NCBI RefSeq assembly: GCF_905475345.1
Contig: NC_066587.1
Location: 2,294,070-2,358,069, forward strand
Length of the DNA stretch: 64,000 bases
Reading direction: 5' to 3'
From: Vespula vulgaris
Lineage: Eukaryota; Arthropoda; Insecta; Hymenoptera; Vespidae
Numbering within the stretch: the stretch's first letter is position 1; every line of letters begins with the position of its first letter. Made by a program: the position numbers and the translations under genes. The notes under the pieces are model-generated. The model was not told where the DNA came from and made no database searches. It saw nothing but the letters and a program-made list of their open reading frames with translations. Positions 1 through 12,908 of this stretch are shown piece after piece.

Positions 1-1594
1 CTTTTTTCTCTAAACGAAAAGAAAATTTTCTTCTTCGCGTAGATGAATCCTCGATATATATATATATATATAGATATACTGAACATGCAATATTACACGT
101 CTAACGTTCACGCTATTGTCAGCTCGATTTTTTTTTAATTAATTAACGTCGTTGATCATTACCCTTATCCACGATTTTTTTTTTTAAATCAGAAAATTGT
201 AAATCGTATATGGAAAAGGATTGAAACGTTTTGTTGAACGGAGTGCAACGGTTCCCTTTTTATAAAAGAGAATCGGTGAAAAAGACTGTACGAGACACTA
301 ATTTAGTTTTTTCTTGTCCTTTTTTTTTTTTTTTTTTAAATAACACGACACGTCGAATTTGATTGTGGTTAATTAAAAAAAAAAAAGTATCGCGAGATGC
401 GATAGAACGAACAAACGGGGAATCTCACCGGCTTCGTTGGATCGTGACTGACGTGCCTACGTCGTGTGGAAAAAAGATAGTATTTCGTCATGGAGTGAGA
501 GCGCTTGGAGAGAGTCGATTAAAAAGGGAAATGGGTGCTGCCACGTTAGAACCCCGCACAATTTTTGTTAATCAATCTCAGAGCAATAGTGTGTGCAATG
601 TGTATTGTTTGTGGTGTGTACGGCAACAATATTAGATATATATATATATGTTTATATATATATATACACATGACCATTTATACATATATATGTATATATA
701 TATGCGTAGTATATAGATACGTATGATAATCATATATATATACACGTATATACATATATTGGTATAAGGTAAATAGATATATATATATATACATATATAT
801 AAAAGTATATACATATACACAGAGAAAAAGAGACAATTACAACATTCGCGAAAGGGCGCCGCCTGCGTGCCTCGAAGATTCTCTCACAGTTTAATTTTCT
901 CTCTCTTGCAAAATTTGTTGTTCGTTTTTCTCTTTTTTTTTTTTTTATTCTTTTTATTTTTACTTTTCATTTTATTTTTCATTTTCTTTTCTTTCTCATT
1001 TTTATTTTTATTATTATTCACTTGTTTTATTTTATTTCATTTTATATTACTTTTATTCGTTAATACCAATTTATATCTTACGTTCCTTTACCGAATTCGA
1101 CGTTCGTACATACGGGAAAAGAATAGAAAACAATTCGGTGCTTACTCACATTTTCTACGATAGTGACCTAAACGTTCATTCTAAACGATCATCTACGTCT
1201 ACTTGTTACAAAAAGAATAAAAAAATAAAAAATAAATGAAAAGAAAATTAATTAAAAAAAAATAAATAAAATTAACATTCCCGTGCGATATAATACTCGT
1301 CTATAGATATGAATTACTATGAAGTTTTGTATAAAATTACTACAGAAATTATTACGATTTTCTCTCGCTAACTTACCACATTACATCGATTAACATAATT
1401 CAATTCGATAGATCGATCGAATTCTTCTCGCTTAGGAACGTCGGATTCGGCGTATCGGAAACGCGCGTTTTCTCGTTTCATCTTTTTCGTACGTTTCTTA
1501 TTTGTGAAACAAATTTCACAATTTTTAAGGTATACTCTACTTACATACATATATATATAACAATAACAACAATAATAAGAATAATAATAACAAC

Positions 1595-1626
<32 letters not shown>

Positions 1627-2771
1627 TAATAAAAATATTTTTTGTTCCTTCCTTTTTTTTTTTTTTTTTGTTTCTTTTTTGTTTCTTTTTTTTTCATTTC
1701 TGTTTTTTCATTCCAATACCATTTGTTAGAATAATAAATATTAGTTGTCGAATTGAATTCGCTCGTAGCGAAACTATCGTATTTGTGGTAGTTCATAGGG
1801 AGCGGTGTCGAGAAAGAATCTACGTGATACCTGGTAATCGCGTATAATGCACTCCCATTATCATCCATAGCACGTTATACATATAAAACGGCCTCGATTT
1901 TTTATTTTATACTAAAAGGAGCTAGAAAAGCTTAATTATATATTGCAAAAAGATGTATATACATATATATAAATATATATAGATATACGTAAGTATATAT
2001 ACATATATATATATATATATGTTATATAATTAAATGAGTGTTGTCACAACTGCCACCTAGAAATAAAACATACATTACGAAGATCAAGGTAATGGCGAGA
2101 AACAACATTCGACCTCTTCTACTATATTCAAAATACTTACTCAATTACTATTAATATAATAAATACAATATATACCTATAATAATTAAAAAAAAAAAATT
2201 AATAATGATAATAATAAAAAGAGAGAGAAATAGAGAGAGAGAAAGAGAGAGAGAGAGAGAAAGGTGGGATAAGTGAAAGAGTGTTTTATAGTGATCACAA
2301 AAATTAAAAAAAAAAAAAAAAAGATAGAGAAGAAAAAAAGTAGGAGGATAATAAGTGGGTTTGAAATCGTAGCACAAGCGAGCATAAAATAAAAAATATA
2401 TATATTAATAATAATAATATTGATAATAACTAAAATGCCAAAAAAAGATACAGAAAGTTCATCTAAATTAACAATTTGGTTCGTTGCGTCCTATCGACTG
2501 AAATCGACACACGTAACTACGAGCTTCGATCAGTCCTCGACGTTTAAGAAAAAATTTCGATAGAAATTCGATAGAAAGATTTTTCAACGAACGGAGTTTA
2601 ACGCACGTCGAGGTACGATCAGGGTCGATATCGGATAAACTAGCCTAAGTGTAATAACGTTCTAATAAATATATTAAAGGCAATAAAGTGTCAACTTGTA
2701 ACGTTCCAAACGATATACATACGCAAACGTTCGCAAACGTTCTCACTACATTTAATTAATCATCTATATAT

Positions 2772-2816
<45 letters not shown>

Positions 2817-3616
2817 ATATAATGCACGTATGTATGTATATAACACAATATATGCTGTGAGCTACGTCGAATATTAATCGATGCTCTCTAATATCGATTT
2901 AATCAATATACCTTTGCTTGAATAGTAAATGCTCCGGTGGAAACTGTAAACGTGGAGACAGACCGTAAATGGATTAGTAAATTAAAAAAAAAAAAAAAAG
3001 AATAATAAAATAACAAAAGAAATATTTTTATCTAGGTCACGGTGAATCAATCGTCGTATTTTACGAATAACGGAAACGTCGCGAATCGGTCAGCAAGTTC
3101 GAGAGGAAAAGAAAAAGGAAGAGAAGGAGAAAGAAGAGGAAGAGTTGATCATCGTCAACATCATCGGAGAGAAAGGGATAGATAAGAGGGTAGAAAGAAG
3201 GAGAATTAAATTCCTTTGGATGCCCTTCGACGTTTGCCTGGCTTTATCGATGCCAGAATATCATTGGCGTTGCGGCACGCTTGGCTACCGTTCAAAAACG
3301 AAGGTAAATCTCAGCTTCTTCGTATTTTCCTTTCTCCCACATTCTTGGTTAGACCGAGACGCGACGTTTTCTCTTATCGCGATTCCAGTTAGGCACGTGT
3401 CTCGTCGACGAACGAACCGAAAGGGTTAGAAAAAGATAGACGTATAGATAGATAGGGTAAAATGGATAGAGAGACGGACAGACAGATAGAGAGATAGATA
3501 GACAGATAGATAGCTAGATAGATAGATATAGATATAGATAAGAGGAGGAGAAAGAAAGAAAATAAGGGTAAAAAAAGAAGAAAAAAAATGCTTGGAAAAG
3601 CTTTCGAAAGACTCAC
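1..3616 (-). other. Shab: Shab intron following first coding exon (runs off window)
   Basis: On the minus strand this follows the donor of the first Shab coding exon, so it is intron continuing beyond the left edge. It holds poly-T runs, (AT)n near 2775-2810, (TAA)n near 1560-1630 and GATA-type repeats at 3430-3540. I see no second channel exon: none of the S1-S6 or pore motifs appears in any frame. Short open frames here are low-complexity. Confidence 0.7.
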
Positions 3617-4915
3617 CCTCGCGGCGATGGAGGTGGTTGGCTTCTCGAGAAGATCCCAGAGCCACTTTTGATACTGCGCGCATTGTCCCTCCCCAAACTC
3701 CTCTTCCTCCCTCTGCCTGAGGGACTCGGCCTCTTTGCGCATCTCCTCGTGGACGTGCTCCTTTCGTTGGTGATACTTGTGCTGACAGCAACTTTCCAAG
3801 TAGAGCTCATCGACGCCCCAATACTCGAGATCGTCGCTGAACGCTAAGACGCACATCTCGTCTACGAGATGAAGCTTTCCGGTACGATAAAAATTGAGGA
3901 TCGAGCTAAATGATTTTGGATGCCGATCGAAGAAGTACTCGTTGTCGATGAGGGAATAGTCGTCGCAGAGTTCGGTGATCGCCTCGTGGGTATTACAATC
4001 GCGAAGACGTCCGAGCCGGGTGTGCGGTAACCTCTCGAGGGTACGCCATAATACTTCGTGTTTGACGCCACCGACGTTGATCGAGACCCGTCGATTTAGG
4101 GCCTTCGAACGCATTATCATGAACGGTTCCGGCGGTAGAGACGTCATAGACCTCGAGAAGGCACGCTGCTGCTGCATCTGCAGCGGCAGGGGCGGTGGTG
4201 GCGGTGGTGGCGGCGGCACCGACGTTTGTTGTAGCTGGGCCTGAATCTGCTGCTGTTGTTGTTGTTGCTGTTGTTGTTGCTGGTGTTGTTGTAGTATCGA
4301 GGCTTGTCCCGTTTGAACGAGAGCCCCACCGGCAGTGGCCGGCGGCGTGGCCGGTGGCGGGACCGAGATCGTCGGCGTTGGCCCGCCGACGACCGACGGG
4401 ACTGCCGACGGAATAGCCGACGGTACAACCGATGTTAGAGCCGACGGAAGAACCGACGGAAGGGCCGACGGAATAGCCGGCGAGAGAGCCGTAGTCACGC
4501 TCGTCAGCGCGTATCGGACCTCCTTCGGATAGCCTGTACTGCTACTCGTACGTTCGCCAGTCGTGCAACCGGTGCCAGCACCCATGACTACGACGGCTCC
4601 GACCGCCGACGGGGCCTGACTTCCGGTGCAGAACCCTCCGCCACCTACCGCCGCGGTAGCTGCGCGGCGTAAACTCGTCGCCGTCGTCGTCGTCGTCATC
4701 GTTGTCATTGTCGTCCTCGTACCGACGCCCTCGAACGTGAATCCTTGATCGTTACCGGCAATGCTTGCGATTCCATAGCTTGGTATCGCGTACGACGACG
4801 ACGACGACGACGACAACAACACCACCGGGCCTGATGGGACCACGGCGCTCCCATTGCTACGGCGCTCGCTCTCCGCCGCCAGTGCGTCGTTCTCGAACCT
4901 CTTGTCGTTTAACAT
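3617..4915 (-). CDS. Shab: Shab (Kv2) voltage-gated potassium channel, first coding exon (N-terminus and T1 domain)
   Basis: Cytoplasmic N-terminal part of a delayed-rectifier potassium channel subunit that assembles as tetramers in the plasma membrane. The exon has 433 codons and ends in phase 0 at a strong donor (GTGAGT on the minus strand, 3611-3616). Residues 1-273 are low complexity: Ser/Thr/Gly/Ala-rich, a Pro-Ser-Ala repeat, a poly-Gln run and a poly-Pro run. The T1 tetramerisation domain starts near residue 274 (INVGGVKHEVLWRTLERLPH; also FFDRHPKSFSSILNFYRTGK and LAFSDDLEYWGVDELYLESC, CC pair). It is followed by the Kv2-typical acidic linker REEEEFGEG and ends at SIAAR, just before S1. 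T1 plus linker identify Kv2/Shab rather than Shaker, Shaw or Shal. The start is the first ATG of the frame; an earlier coding exon cannot be excluded. The rest lies off-window. Confidence 0.9.
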
Positions 4916-5400
4916 CGGCCGAGTACGTCAACGCTGACAGACAGATTCGACTACGACGACGACGACGACGATGATGGCGACGACGACGACGACGACGAGG
5001 ACGACGACGACGACGACGACGACAACAACGACAACGACAACGACAACGACGATGACCGAGAAAACTCAAACGACCCCTCTGCTTCTCCTACCCCTACCCC
5101 TACCCCTCCTCCTCCTCCTCCTCCTCCCCTACCCCTCCTCCACCGCCGCTCCCTCGCTACCTCTTCTCCCTCTCGCTCTTTGATTTCTTCTTCTTCTTCT
5201 TCCTCCTCTTCCTCCTCTGATTCGTCCTCCTCCTCCGCGACGACGTTACGCCTCGTCCGCTTCATCCGTCCCTCCGTCGATCTTCCACCCTCGACTCCCT
5301 CGCTACGAGCCACCCGGTCATCATCTGCAAACCATCAAAACATTCTCTTACTTAACAATCTTACCCTTCGACGATGCATCCGAAATACGAGTTAATCTAG
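4916..5400 (-). promoter_or_regulatory. Shab 5' flank / probable 5' UTR, triplet-rich
   Basis: A GC- and triplet-rich block directly upstream of the Shab start on the minus strand: ACG repeats, then CCT/CTC/TTC pyrimidine triplets up to about 5235. It probably contains 5' UTR. No core promoter motif could be assigned with confidence. Confidence 0.35.
4950..5053. repeat. (ACG)n/(ACA)n trinucleotide microsatellite
   Basis: Nearly pure ACG triplets interrupted by ATG, AGG and ACA, about 35 bases upstream of the Shab start codon. It can be read as poly-Thr, poly-Arg/Asp or poly-Ser/Val in different frames, so long open frames here are repeat artefacts. Confidence 0.9.
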
Positions 5401-7891
5401 GCCAAATTCGATTTTCCTTTCGCTTCAGTTTATGTGCGGAATCATCCTTACCATCTCCTTTAAACAACTACCCCACCGAACACCGATCCTATCGGATCGA
5501 CCCCAGACGTAACGGGGCCAGATTTCGAGAACGATACAATCCCGAGCGTTACTATTTTCGTATGGAGCAAAACGCTCGTTGCAGTTACGGACGTTCTTAG
5601 GATGAACATATATGTAGATCACATTCTACGTGGGAGGGAAGGAAGACAAATAGGGGAGAGAAAGAATATAAACGATTTCGAATAAATCGTTGAAAAAAAG
5701 CAAAATTGTACAGCGTATCTCTCACGCTGTCATATACGACTATCTTAGCACTATATTTATACGCTTCTTTGGAGGTTACTAAACTCTGACCTAAATTCTA
5801 TCGAAAAGCACCTGTCTCGATGATCAAGATAAGATCATCACACGTGGTTCGATGATATCCACACGGATCGACTATAAAAATAGAACGTGACAAAACAAAA
5901 ATAAGAAAGTACCTAGTCGTTTGGGAAATGATCGTCTTCTTTATTGCCAACTTTAGAAAAAAAAAATTAAAAAACACTTTTACATATCTACACCGCCGAA
6001 ACGTCGTCATCGTTTTCGAACATCCTAACTCGAAATTTCCTGTTCTTGGAACGTCGAGAATCTAATGAATCGATTCCGTTCTATTTTCGGAACTTTTATC
6101 GGCAGAACATAAACTTCTGTCCGCGCGAGTACTGTAAATAGCCCAACGTAACCCCCTTGACCACCAAAATGTAACACTGTTTTGATCAAGAGAACACGTT
6201 TCCTCGATTTAGGAACTTCCATTATTTTTATTAATTTTAATGAAATTTTTCAAACATTCTTTTCTTCTTTCACCCGCGAACAAATTCTTTTTTTTCTGTT
6301 CTTTTTTCAAAAATATTACAAATAAAAACTTTTATTCTCGAATCTTGGAATTTTATTAAAAGTTTACAGAAACTTGATAAAATTCCTTTCTCTCGAATAG
6401 CTTCCATTAAACGTACAACTGTAATTACATTTATTTAATCAACCGAGCGAACTAACGAAAGACACAAATATTCCTATTTTTCTGCATCCGCATGCGTGTT
6501 TGTCTCTGTATGTATGTATAAACGTGCGTGTTAATCAAATATGAAATACAATGTTGCATATATAAAACTTATTCACATATCTCGTTATTTCGAATCGATC
6601 GATGCAATTTTCAATACCGTCAAAATTAACAAATATTTTCCAGAGATATCGTGACTTTTTTTTTATTCTCCTTTTTCTATCTTCTTGTTTACCTATCTAT
6701 TGTATTTTGTTTCGAGCCAAAAGGAGGGTACAACGAGAATACATGAATATGATATCTGGGTAACTCCCTGTTGACGAGTAAACGAGCCTCTTACGAGGAA
6801 AACACGAAAGAGGAAGAGAGAAAGAAAGAGAGAGGGAAAAAGAGAGAGAAAGAGAAAGAGAGGGAGAGAGAGAGAGAGAGAAAAGGAGTGGAAGGAGTAG
6901 AAGGAAGGAAAAGAGGGGCAGAAGTGAATCGATTTTTTATCCCCCTAGTGACCTAGCTAGCCAGCGTGTCGCAAGTACACTTGGCGGCACGTACAAAATG
7001 CTTTAGGATGCAGAGTCCGCGAGGATGCGCCTAGCATGCATCTTTTCATGTAGGTAACGAGGGTAGATAGGATGAGATGGGATGAGATGGGATGTGAGAG
7101 CAGGTGACAACACTACTAAGCCTCCTCCCTTCCTAGGATAGTTCATCCCCATCCAGGGATTCTCTCCGCGATATAATCCAGAAGGTATTCCAGGAGATAG
7201 TACCCGAGAGATCTTGGGGCTTTTAATGAGTAACAATCCCACACTACCCCTGGCGCTCATCAACTAACCGGAATGTCCTTAGGTCTTTAAAAGATTTCCC
7301 TTTAAAAAGAAAAAACGAGGAGAGAAAAAAAACAGAAAAGGAAAATGCTCCCAAAATCATATTTTTTTTTTAAGCTCATCCTATTTTTCTTCGAGATTTT
7401 CTAAAAAGAGAATATAATTTTTTTCATCTACAATGTTTGGTAAAATATCTTTTATTAATTAATGATGAGTTCTTTAAAAATTTATTATAATTATACTTAT
7501 AATGATTTATATGAGTAGTTTTTGCTTGATTTAATCACGATTATCTTGATCGCGATTATTTTGAAACTTTTTTCTCCTTTTTTTATTTTAATTATAATAA
7601 ATGACATTCGAACGTATCGTTCTTGTAAATATTATCGAACGATCGGTAAATTGTCATAATTGCCGTGAAATTTTCTCTATATCTATTCTCCTCCATCTCG
7701 AATTTCATTAGCTCGAAATTTAATTGTGATACCTATTGCTGAGGTGATATTTGTTCGTGACATATTCCCATTTCCTTTCTCTCTCTCTCCCCCCTCTCTC
7801 TTTCTCACTCTTGCTCGAATACGTTCAGGTCAGGTATCTCATATCGATTAGATTCATTATCCCTTCTAATTTATTTTCCCTCATCTATCGC

Positions 7892-7944
<53 letters not shown>

Positions 7945-8389
7945 TCCCCTTGACAACCACCTATCCTGTGAACCCAACGATTTGAGAAACAGACGAATAT
8001 TTGAATTGGATCGATGGATTCGGCAATTTATGTAAATACATAGGTATGTGCCATTTGAAAAAATCACCTAAATGACATCGATTTAAAAGCCCTAATTTAC
8101 AAGATCGTTTAGTTGTTCCGAGTAGCATACTCGATAGAAAACGAGATGATTTCAAGTGGCTCGCAAATTACACTGAAAGCAAACAGACTGTCCAACGAAG
8201 TTCGCCAAACGATCGTACGTGCTTTTAACTTTGGCTCGGAGATCGAATTTATAACTCTTTACACCGGTTCGTTTATCTTCCTTTCTCTTTCTCTCTCTCT
8301 CCCTCTCTCTCTCTTTCTCTTTTTCTCTTACAGTTTCTCTCTTTCTCTTTTTCTCTCTGTCTCTCTCTTTTACGTATATATTACTTTGA

Positions 8390-8840
8390 AATGAAAAGTA
8401 AGAAATATTACAAAGCTAATCATAAAGTAACGTAAATTTTCAAAATGGTGGACTACCGTCATAAATGATACCATGCCAAAAAATTAACCTGCATACGTGT
8501 ATACGTACGTGTGTAATTATGACGATTACTATATATCACTATGGAATGTAAAGGAGAAAACGTTACAAAGCTATTCACGAAGTAGGTAAATTTTCAAAAT
8601 GGTGGACTACCACTACGGATGGTACCATGCCAAAAAGTTAACCTGCATATATACTTACATGTGTATGAAATTATAACAATCCAATATATCATTTTAAAAA
8701 TAAAAAAAAAATAAAAAGAAACGATAAAAAAATTGACAACGAAATACATAAAATTTCTTTAAATGACCAGTTACCATCATGGAAAAAAAAGAAAAAAAAA
8801 CTAACCTGCAAATTTCTTATTACTGCAATCCTATTAGTAG
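8390..8840. repeat. Threefold degenerate tandem repeat, unit about 150 bp
   Basis: Three diverged copies at about 8390-8549, 8550-8700 and 8701-8840. Copies 1 and 2 share TTACAAAGCTA, TTTTCAAAATGGTGGACTAC, ATACCATGCC/GTACCATGCC and TTAACCTGCATA in the same order. Copy 3 keeps AAATGACCAGTTACC and CTAACCTGCA. Not a simple microsatellite; function unknown. Confidence 0.8.
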
Positions 8841-9299
8841 TTCAAAGGAAAGATATAAAAGTCGTGCGTGGCCAATACAATGTCATCTTCTTTGCATGTC
8901 GCAACCTACTTTCTTGGCCAGTTAGTAGAATTTTGAGAAAATATAACGTCAGCTCTCAGCCGTTTGCATTTAGTAAGCCAAGGCTCGGCCTTTGACAAAG
9001 ATATAATTTTCGAAACCTATTCGGGACAACGTAAAGTACCTTCTGTCTCTCTCGTTAAAATTCTTACTTGCTTTTTATTATTCTTATATTATCTCTCTCG
9101 AAAGCATTTTAAACTATTTTAAAAGTTAGTACTCTTTGTTCTTTAAACTGTGTTAAACGCCATAGAAACGAGCTTTCTCTTTCTCTCTCTCTCTCCTCCC
9201 TCCCTCTCCTCCTTTCTAGGTCCACTTGACGGTATAAATCGATATTTAGGTATTATCGATTACTCGAACTTAATATCGAATACTATACTATCCTCTTTT

Positions 9300-9303
<4 letters not shown>

Positions 9304-9362
<59 letters not shown>
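9304..9362. repeat. (TA)n microsatellite
   Basis: About 29 uninterrupted TA units in intergenic DNA. Confidence 0.95.
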
Positions 9363-9367
<5 letters not shown>

Positions 9368-9576
9368 CACATTTATACATACATATAATTGATTAATAGA
9401 TACGTACGAATACCAAAACCTTGACAGATCTAGGATTAGAAAGAGATAGAAAAAGAGGGAGAAAGAGATGGAGAAAGAGAAGAAGAAAGAGGTTAAATGA
9501 GAGAGAACGAACTATTCCAGTGTTCACCCAGCATTTAATGCTTTTCGCTAAGCCCCCGTAGGGCAAAATCGAGAGG

Positions 9577-9584
9577 TATAAAAG
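9577..9584 (+). promoter_or_regulatory. Candidate TATA box (TATAAAAG)
   Basis: TATAAAAGG sits in an unusually GC-containing context (agcccccgtagggcaaaat upstream), with a possible start region about 30 bases downstream near 9610. No downstream coding exon could be linked to it, so it may be fortuitous in AT-rich DNA. A second TATAAAAG is at 8854-8861. Confidence 0.25.
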
Positions 9585-11570
9585 GTACGGATATATAGAA
9601 AGTATCCGAAACGTTAGTTAAAATTTGATTGACGTGATCGATACGTTACTCGTGATCGACGAATTTCATTCGCTCTATCTCGAATTCCATTCTCTCTTAA
9701 GAATCTTTCATTTCTATTTTTTTTCGAGCTTTCACAAGTGCACATCAAAAAAAAGATATATATATATATATATATACACATACATGCAAACATATATATA
9801 TATATAAATATAAAAAAACGTTTGAGAATCATCGCAGTCGTGTTTTAGCTTCGTCGTGTTTTAGCTTTGGTTCCGTACGCACGAGAAGGCAGAGCTACAA
9901 TACGGAAATAGCCGAAAGAAAGAAAGAGAGAGAGAGAAAGAGAGAGAGAGTGAGAAAGATAGAAAGACAGAGAGAGAGACAGAGAGAGAGAGAAAGAGAA
10001 AGAGAGAAGAGTCGACGTCGTCTTCGCGTACTTAGGAAATTTTTGCGACTCACCTCTTCTCGTTCAAGCGTAGCAGTCACCGTACGTCCGAGAAAAGAGC
10101 GGGACCGGCGCCACGATCAACTGCATTTCGTCGTTTTCGTCTACGACGAATAAAAGATGACGATCGGAGATCCTTTTCGAAAATCTCTATATGAGATATT
10201 ATTTTTAACTATAGACAAAATTTTTTCTCTCAAGGACAATGATGATTCCTTTATAATGACTCCTTTCAAAAAATTCAAACGAATTTCCCTGTTTGTTCAA
10301 TGTCTTATCTTCTTCGTTTTCTTCTTCCTCTTCTTCTTCTTGTTCTTCCTCTTCTTCTTCCTCTTCTTCTTCCTCCTCCTCCTCCTCTTCTTCTTCTTCT
10401 TCTTCTTCTTCGGATCCTTCGAGAGCCGACTAGCGACGACGAGGACGACGACGCTCGACTGGTGCCTCCTCCTCTGCCACTTGTTTCACAGGCGAGCGCT
10501 GCGATCGACGTTCCTCGCGTCTCGTCTATCGATTAAACGCCGCTTAAGATGACCCTTCTTGCCCTCTTTGGCACAAGGACCGCGAAAAGCGCCGCGACCA
10601 ACACCGCGAATCAACGAAATATATATCTCCTATATAACGTTTCTAATCGGAATGGAAATCTCTTTTTTTTAATTTTTTTATCTTTCTTTTTTATTTATTT
10701 ATTTATTTATTTATTTATTTTTTTTTTTTATTTTCTTTTCTTCGAATTATCAACGCACGTTCCGCGATCGCTAAAGATAAATCTCTCTTTGCAAAGATAT
10801 GTATGTGTTGGTGAAAGAAAAAGAAATGAAGAGAAAGAAAGAGAGAGAGAGACGGACAGAGAAAAAATGAAAATAGAAACAGAGAGAATTTTTTTTTCAT
10901 AAAACGAGAAAAAAGTTACGCGCCAAGTAAACCCGACGTAGCACGCTGCTGATACTGCTGATGTCGATGCTGCTGCTACTACTACTATTACGACATTACC
11001 ACACTATTCTACTACTACTAATATTATTACAAGCTACCGTCTTTGCTACCGGTGGAGGTGGTGATGCTGCTACCGCTATTGCTGATGACGGTAGCGATAC
11101 TGGCATGAGGATGGTGGTGGTGGTGGTGGTGGTGGTGGTAGTGGTGGTGCTACTTCAGTTACTATAACTGCTGCCATCTCCGACAGAGACATTACTTGGA
11201 TGGAAGCCAGCTGTGCGCGTGCCTCGAAGATTATCCGGAGCGACAAGCCCTGCGTATCTTCCGTTGCTGGTCTCACGTTCACCCCCACCCTATTACCACC
11301 CACCACCCTATATATCTAACGCTACTGTTCTTCGATTACTCGATACAGCGACGATCCGTCGTATTCTTTATTACCTTACAAATCACGTGTCTAATCTTTC
11401 TTCCAATCATGAATCCATATAAATCCATGAATCATGAGAATGAATTAATTAATATTACTTTTTTCTACTTGTTCTTTCTTTATTATTGTCATATATACTT
11501 AATCTAATAAGGAATGATTTAGATCATTGCAAAGGAACTACAATAGGAAATAAAATAATCATAAAATATT

Positions 11571-11576
11571 TTTATT
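11571..11576 (-). other. Polyadenylation signal (AATAAA) of OSGEP
   Basis: TTTATT on the plus strand gives AATAAA on the minus strand, beginning 14 bases after the OSGEP stop codon. The spacing implies a very short 3' UTR. Confidence 0.5.
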
Positions 11577-11589
11577 CAACTTCAACATC

Positions 11590-12908
11590 TTATGTTCTCC
11601 ACGTAACGTGTACATCGTCGGTTCTATACCTTTGTATACAGGTAGTCTCGATCCAAGGAGTAGAACCATCGGTCTTATATTGCAACGATCCCGCGACAGC
11701 GATCATAACGCCATTGTCAATACAAAATCTTTCGTCAGTTGCATACAATGTTGCATTTCTTTCCTTGCACATGATAGACATCATTTCTTGTAATCTTTCG
11801 TTACATCCAACACCACCCACAATTAATACCTCGTTTGCTCCCACATGAGCCATCGCTCTTTCTATTATTATTATTAACGTGTTAAATTGGAAAATGATAT
11901 GAATTATCGAAACTATGTAAACTATATTGATTAATGTACTAAGAAAATAATTTGCTTACCAGTGATTTCGATCAGCATGGCAAAAACTGTTTCTTGTAAA
12001 GAGAAGCACAAATCTTCGGATGTATATTCTCCGTTCTTGATCCAATTAGAAAGGTGTTCCTCGATATGACTTAATATCCCAGAGAAAGATACATCCATTC
12101 CTTTTACCACATATGGCAATGGAGCTAATTTCTTTCCCCTTTTTACACCCATAAAATTTTACAAGTTTCCATCGTGTCAGATACGTCTAACGTTTTTTAC
12201 AAACGGATCACGTATAAAGATCTTTTCGCAAGTAAAGTCAGAAAACTATTGTTAAAACTTACTTTTTCGCAAGCTGTTCAATGTTGTATCCTGGACTAGG
12301 ATCATTGGAAAGCATCAACAATCTTGCAAAACGATCTAGACAATTGCCAACAGCAATATCTATTGTTTCTCCAAATATACGATATTTTTGACGAGAGTAT
12401 GCAATAATTTGCGTATTCCCACCTGACACATATAACACGGTAGGATTCTTACTACCGGTAATCAAACGACCCATTTCGATATGACCCACGCAATGATTAA
12501 CCGCCACAATCGGTTTGTTATAAAGCTGAGCCATCGTACGAGCCACTAATGCAGCAACTGTCAAAGGACCACCCATTCCTGGCCCTTTTGTATAACATAT
12601 GACGTCGATCTCTTTCATAGAAATTTTCGCATTGTTCAATGCTTCCTTGAGAACCTCGAGTATGCATTTTCGATGATGCTCCGCAGTTTCACGTGGCAAA
12701 AATCCTTATTACGAGATATAACAAGAAATTCCTTATTTAAATTTAACAACAAAATTATAAAATAGAAAATAATATATGTTAGGTTATATTTACCTTCGCC
12801 CGGTGGTGTGATGTAAGTACGTCGTACATTGGATAAAACCTCATCGTCACGTATAATTCCGATACCTAATTTATTCGCACTACCCTCGAAACCTATAGCA
12901 ATCACCAT
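11590..12908 (-). CDS. OSGEP: OSGEP/Kae1, tRNA N6-threonylcarbamoyladenosine transferase (KEOPS catalytic subunit)
   Basis: Catalytic subunit of the KEOPS complex; it transfers the threonylcarbamoyl group to A37 of ANN-decoding tRNAs. There are four exons on the minus strand: 12794-12908, 12263-12704, 11960-12138 and 11590-11861. They join in phase (1, 2, 1) into 335 residues, the same length I recall for human OSGEP. ASKHA-fold motifs in order: IAIGFEGSANKLGIGI (N-terminus), YTKGPGMGGPL, the metal-binding histidines in NHCVGHIEMGRL, YVSGGNTQIIAYS, IDIAVGNCLDRFAR, SNDPSPGYNIEQLAKKGKK across the exon 2/3 junction, KGMDVSFSGILSHIEEHL, ITERAMAH across exon 3/4, LIVGGVGCNERLQ and ATDERFCIDNG. All key residues are present. 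The cytosolic/nuclear Kae1 form is indicated, because there is no N-terminal targeting extension as in OSGEPL1/Qri7. It is divergently arranged with the RS-rich gene to the right. Confidence 0.97.

Larger units (their letters stand above)
5401..11589. other. Intergenic region, repeat-rich, no gene recognised
   Basis: About 6 kb between the Shab 5' end and the OSGEP 3' end, both on the minus strand. It contains GA/CT microsatellites (6800-6885, 7897-7938, 8280-8360, 9920-10005), a long (TA)n, a threefold degenerate tandem repeat (8390-8840), two TATAAAAG motifs (8854 and 9577), and CTT- and TTTA-rich tracts (10308-10412, 10690-10740). Open frames here are short and low-complexity. The frame at 10157-10552 is CTT-repeat translation and not convincing as a gene. 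Confidence 0.6.

Noticed and set aside
867..1163. Phe/Leu-rich open frame resembling a membrane protein
   Set aside because: The hydrophobic look comes from T-rich tracts; it lies in the Shab intron with no supporting splice or start context.
10157..10552. Possible 131-codon gene after the TATAAAAG at 9577
   Set aside because: About half of it is translated CTT/TTC repeat, several frames are open, and no known motif is visible.
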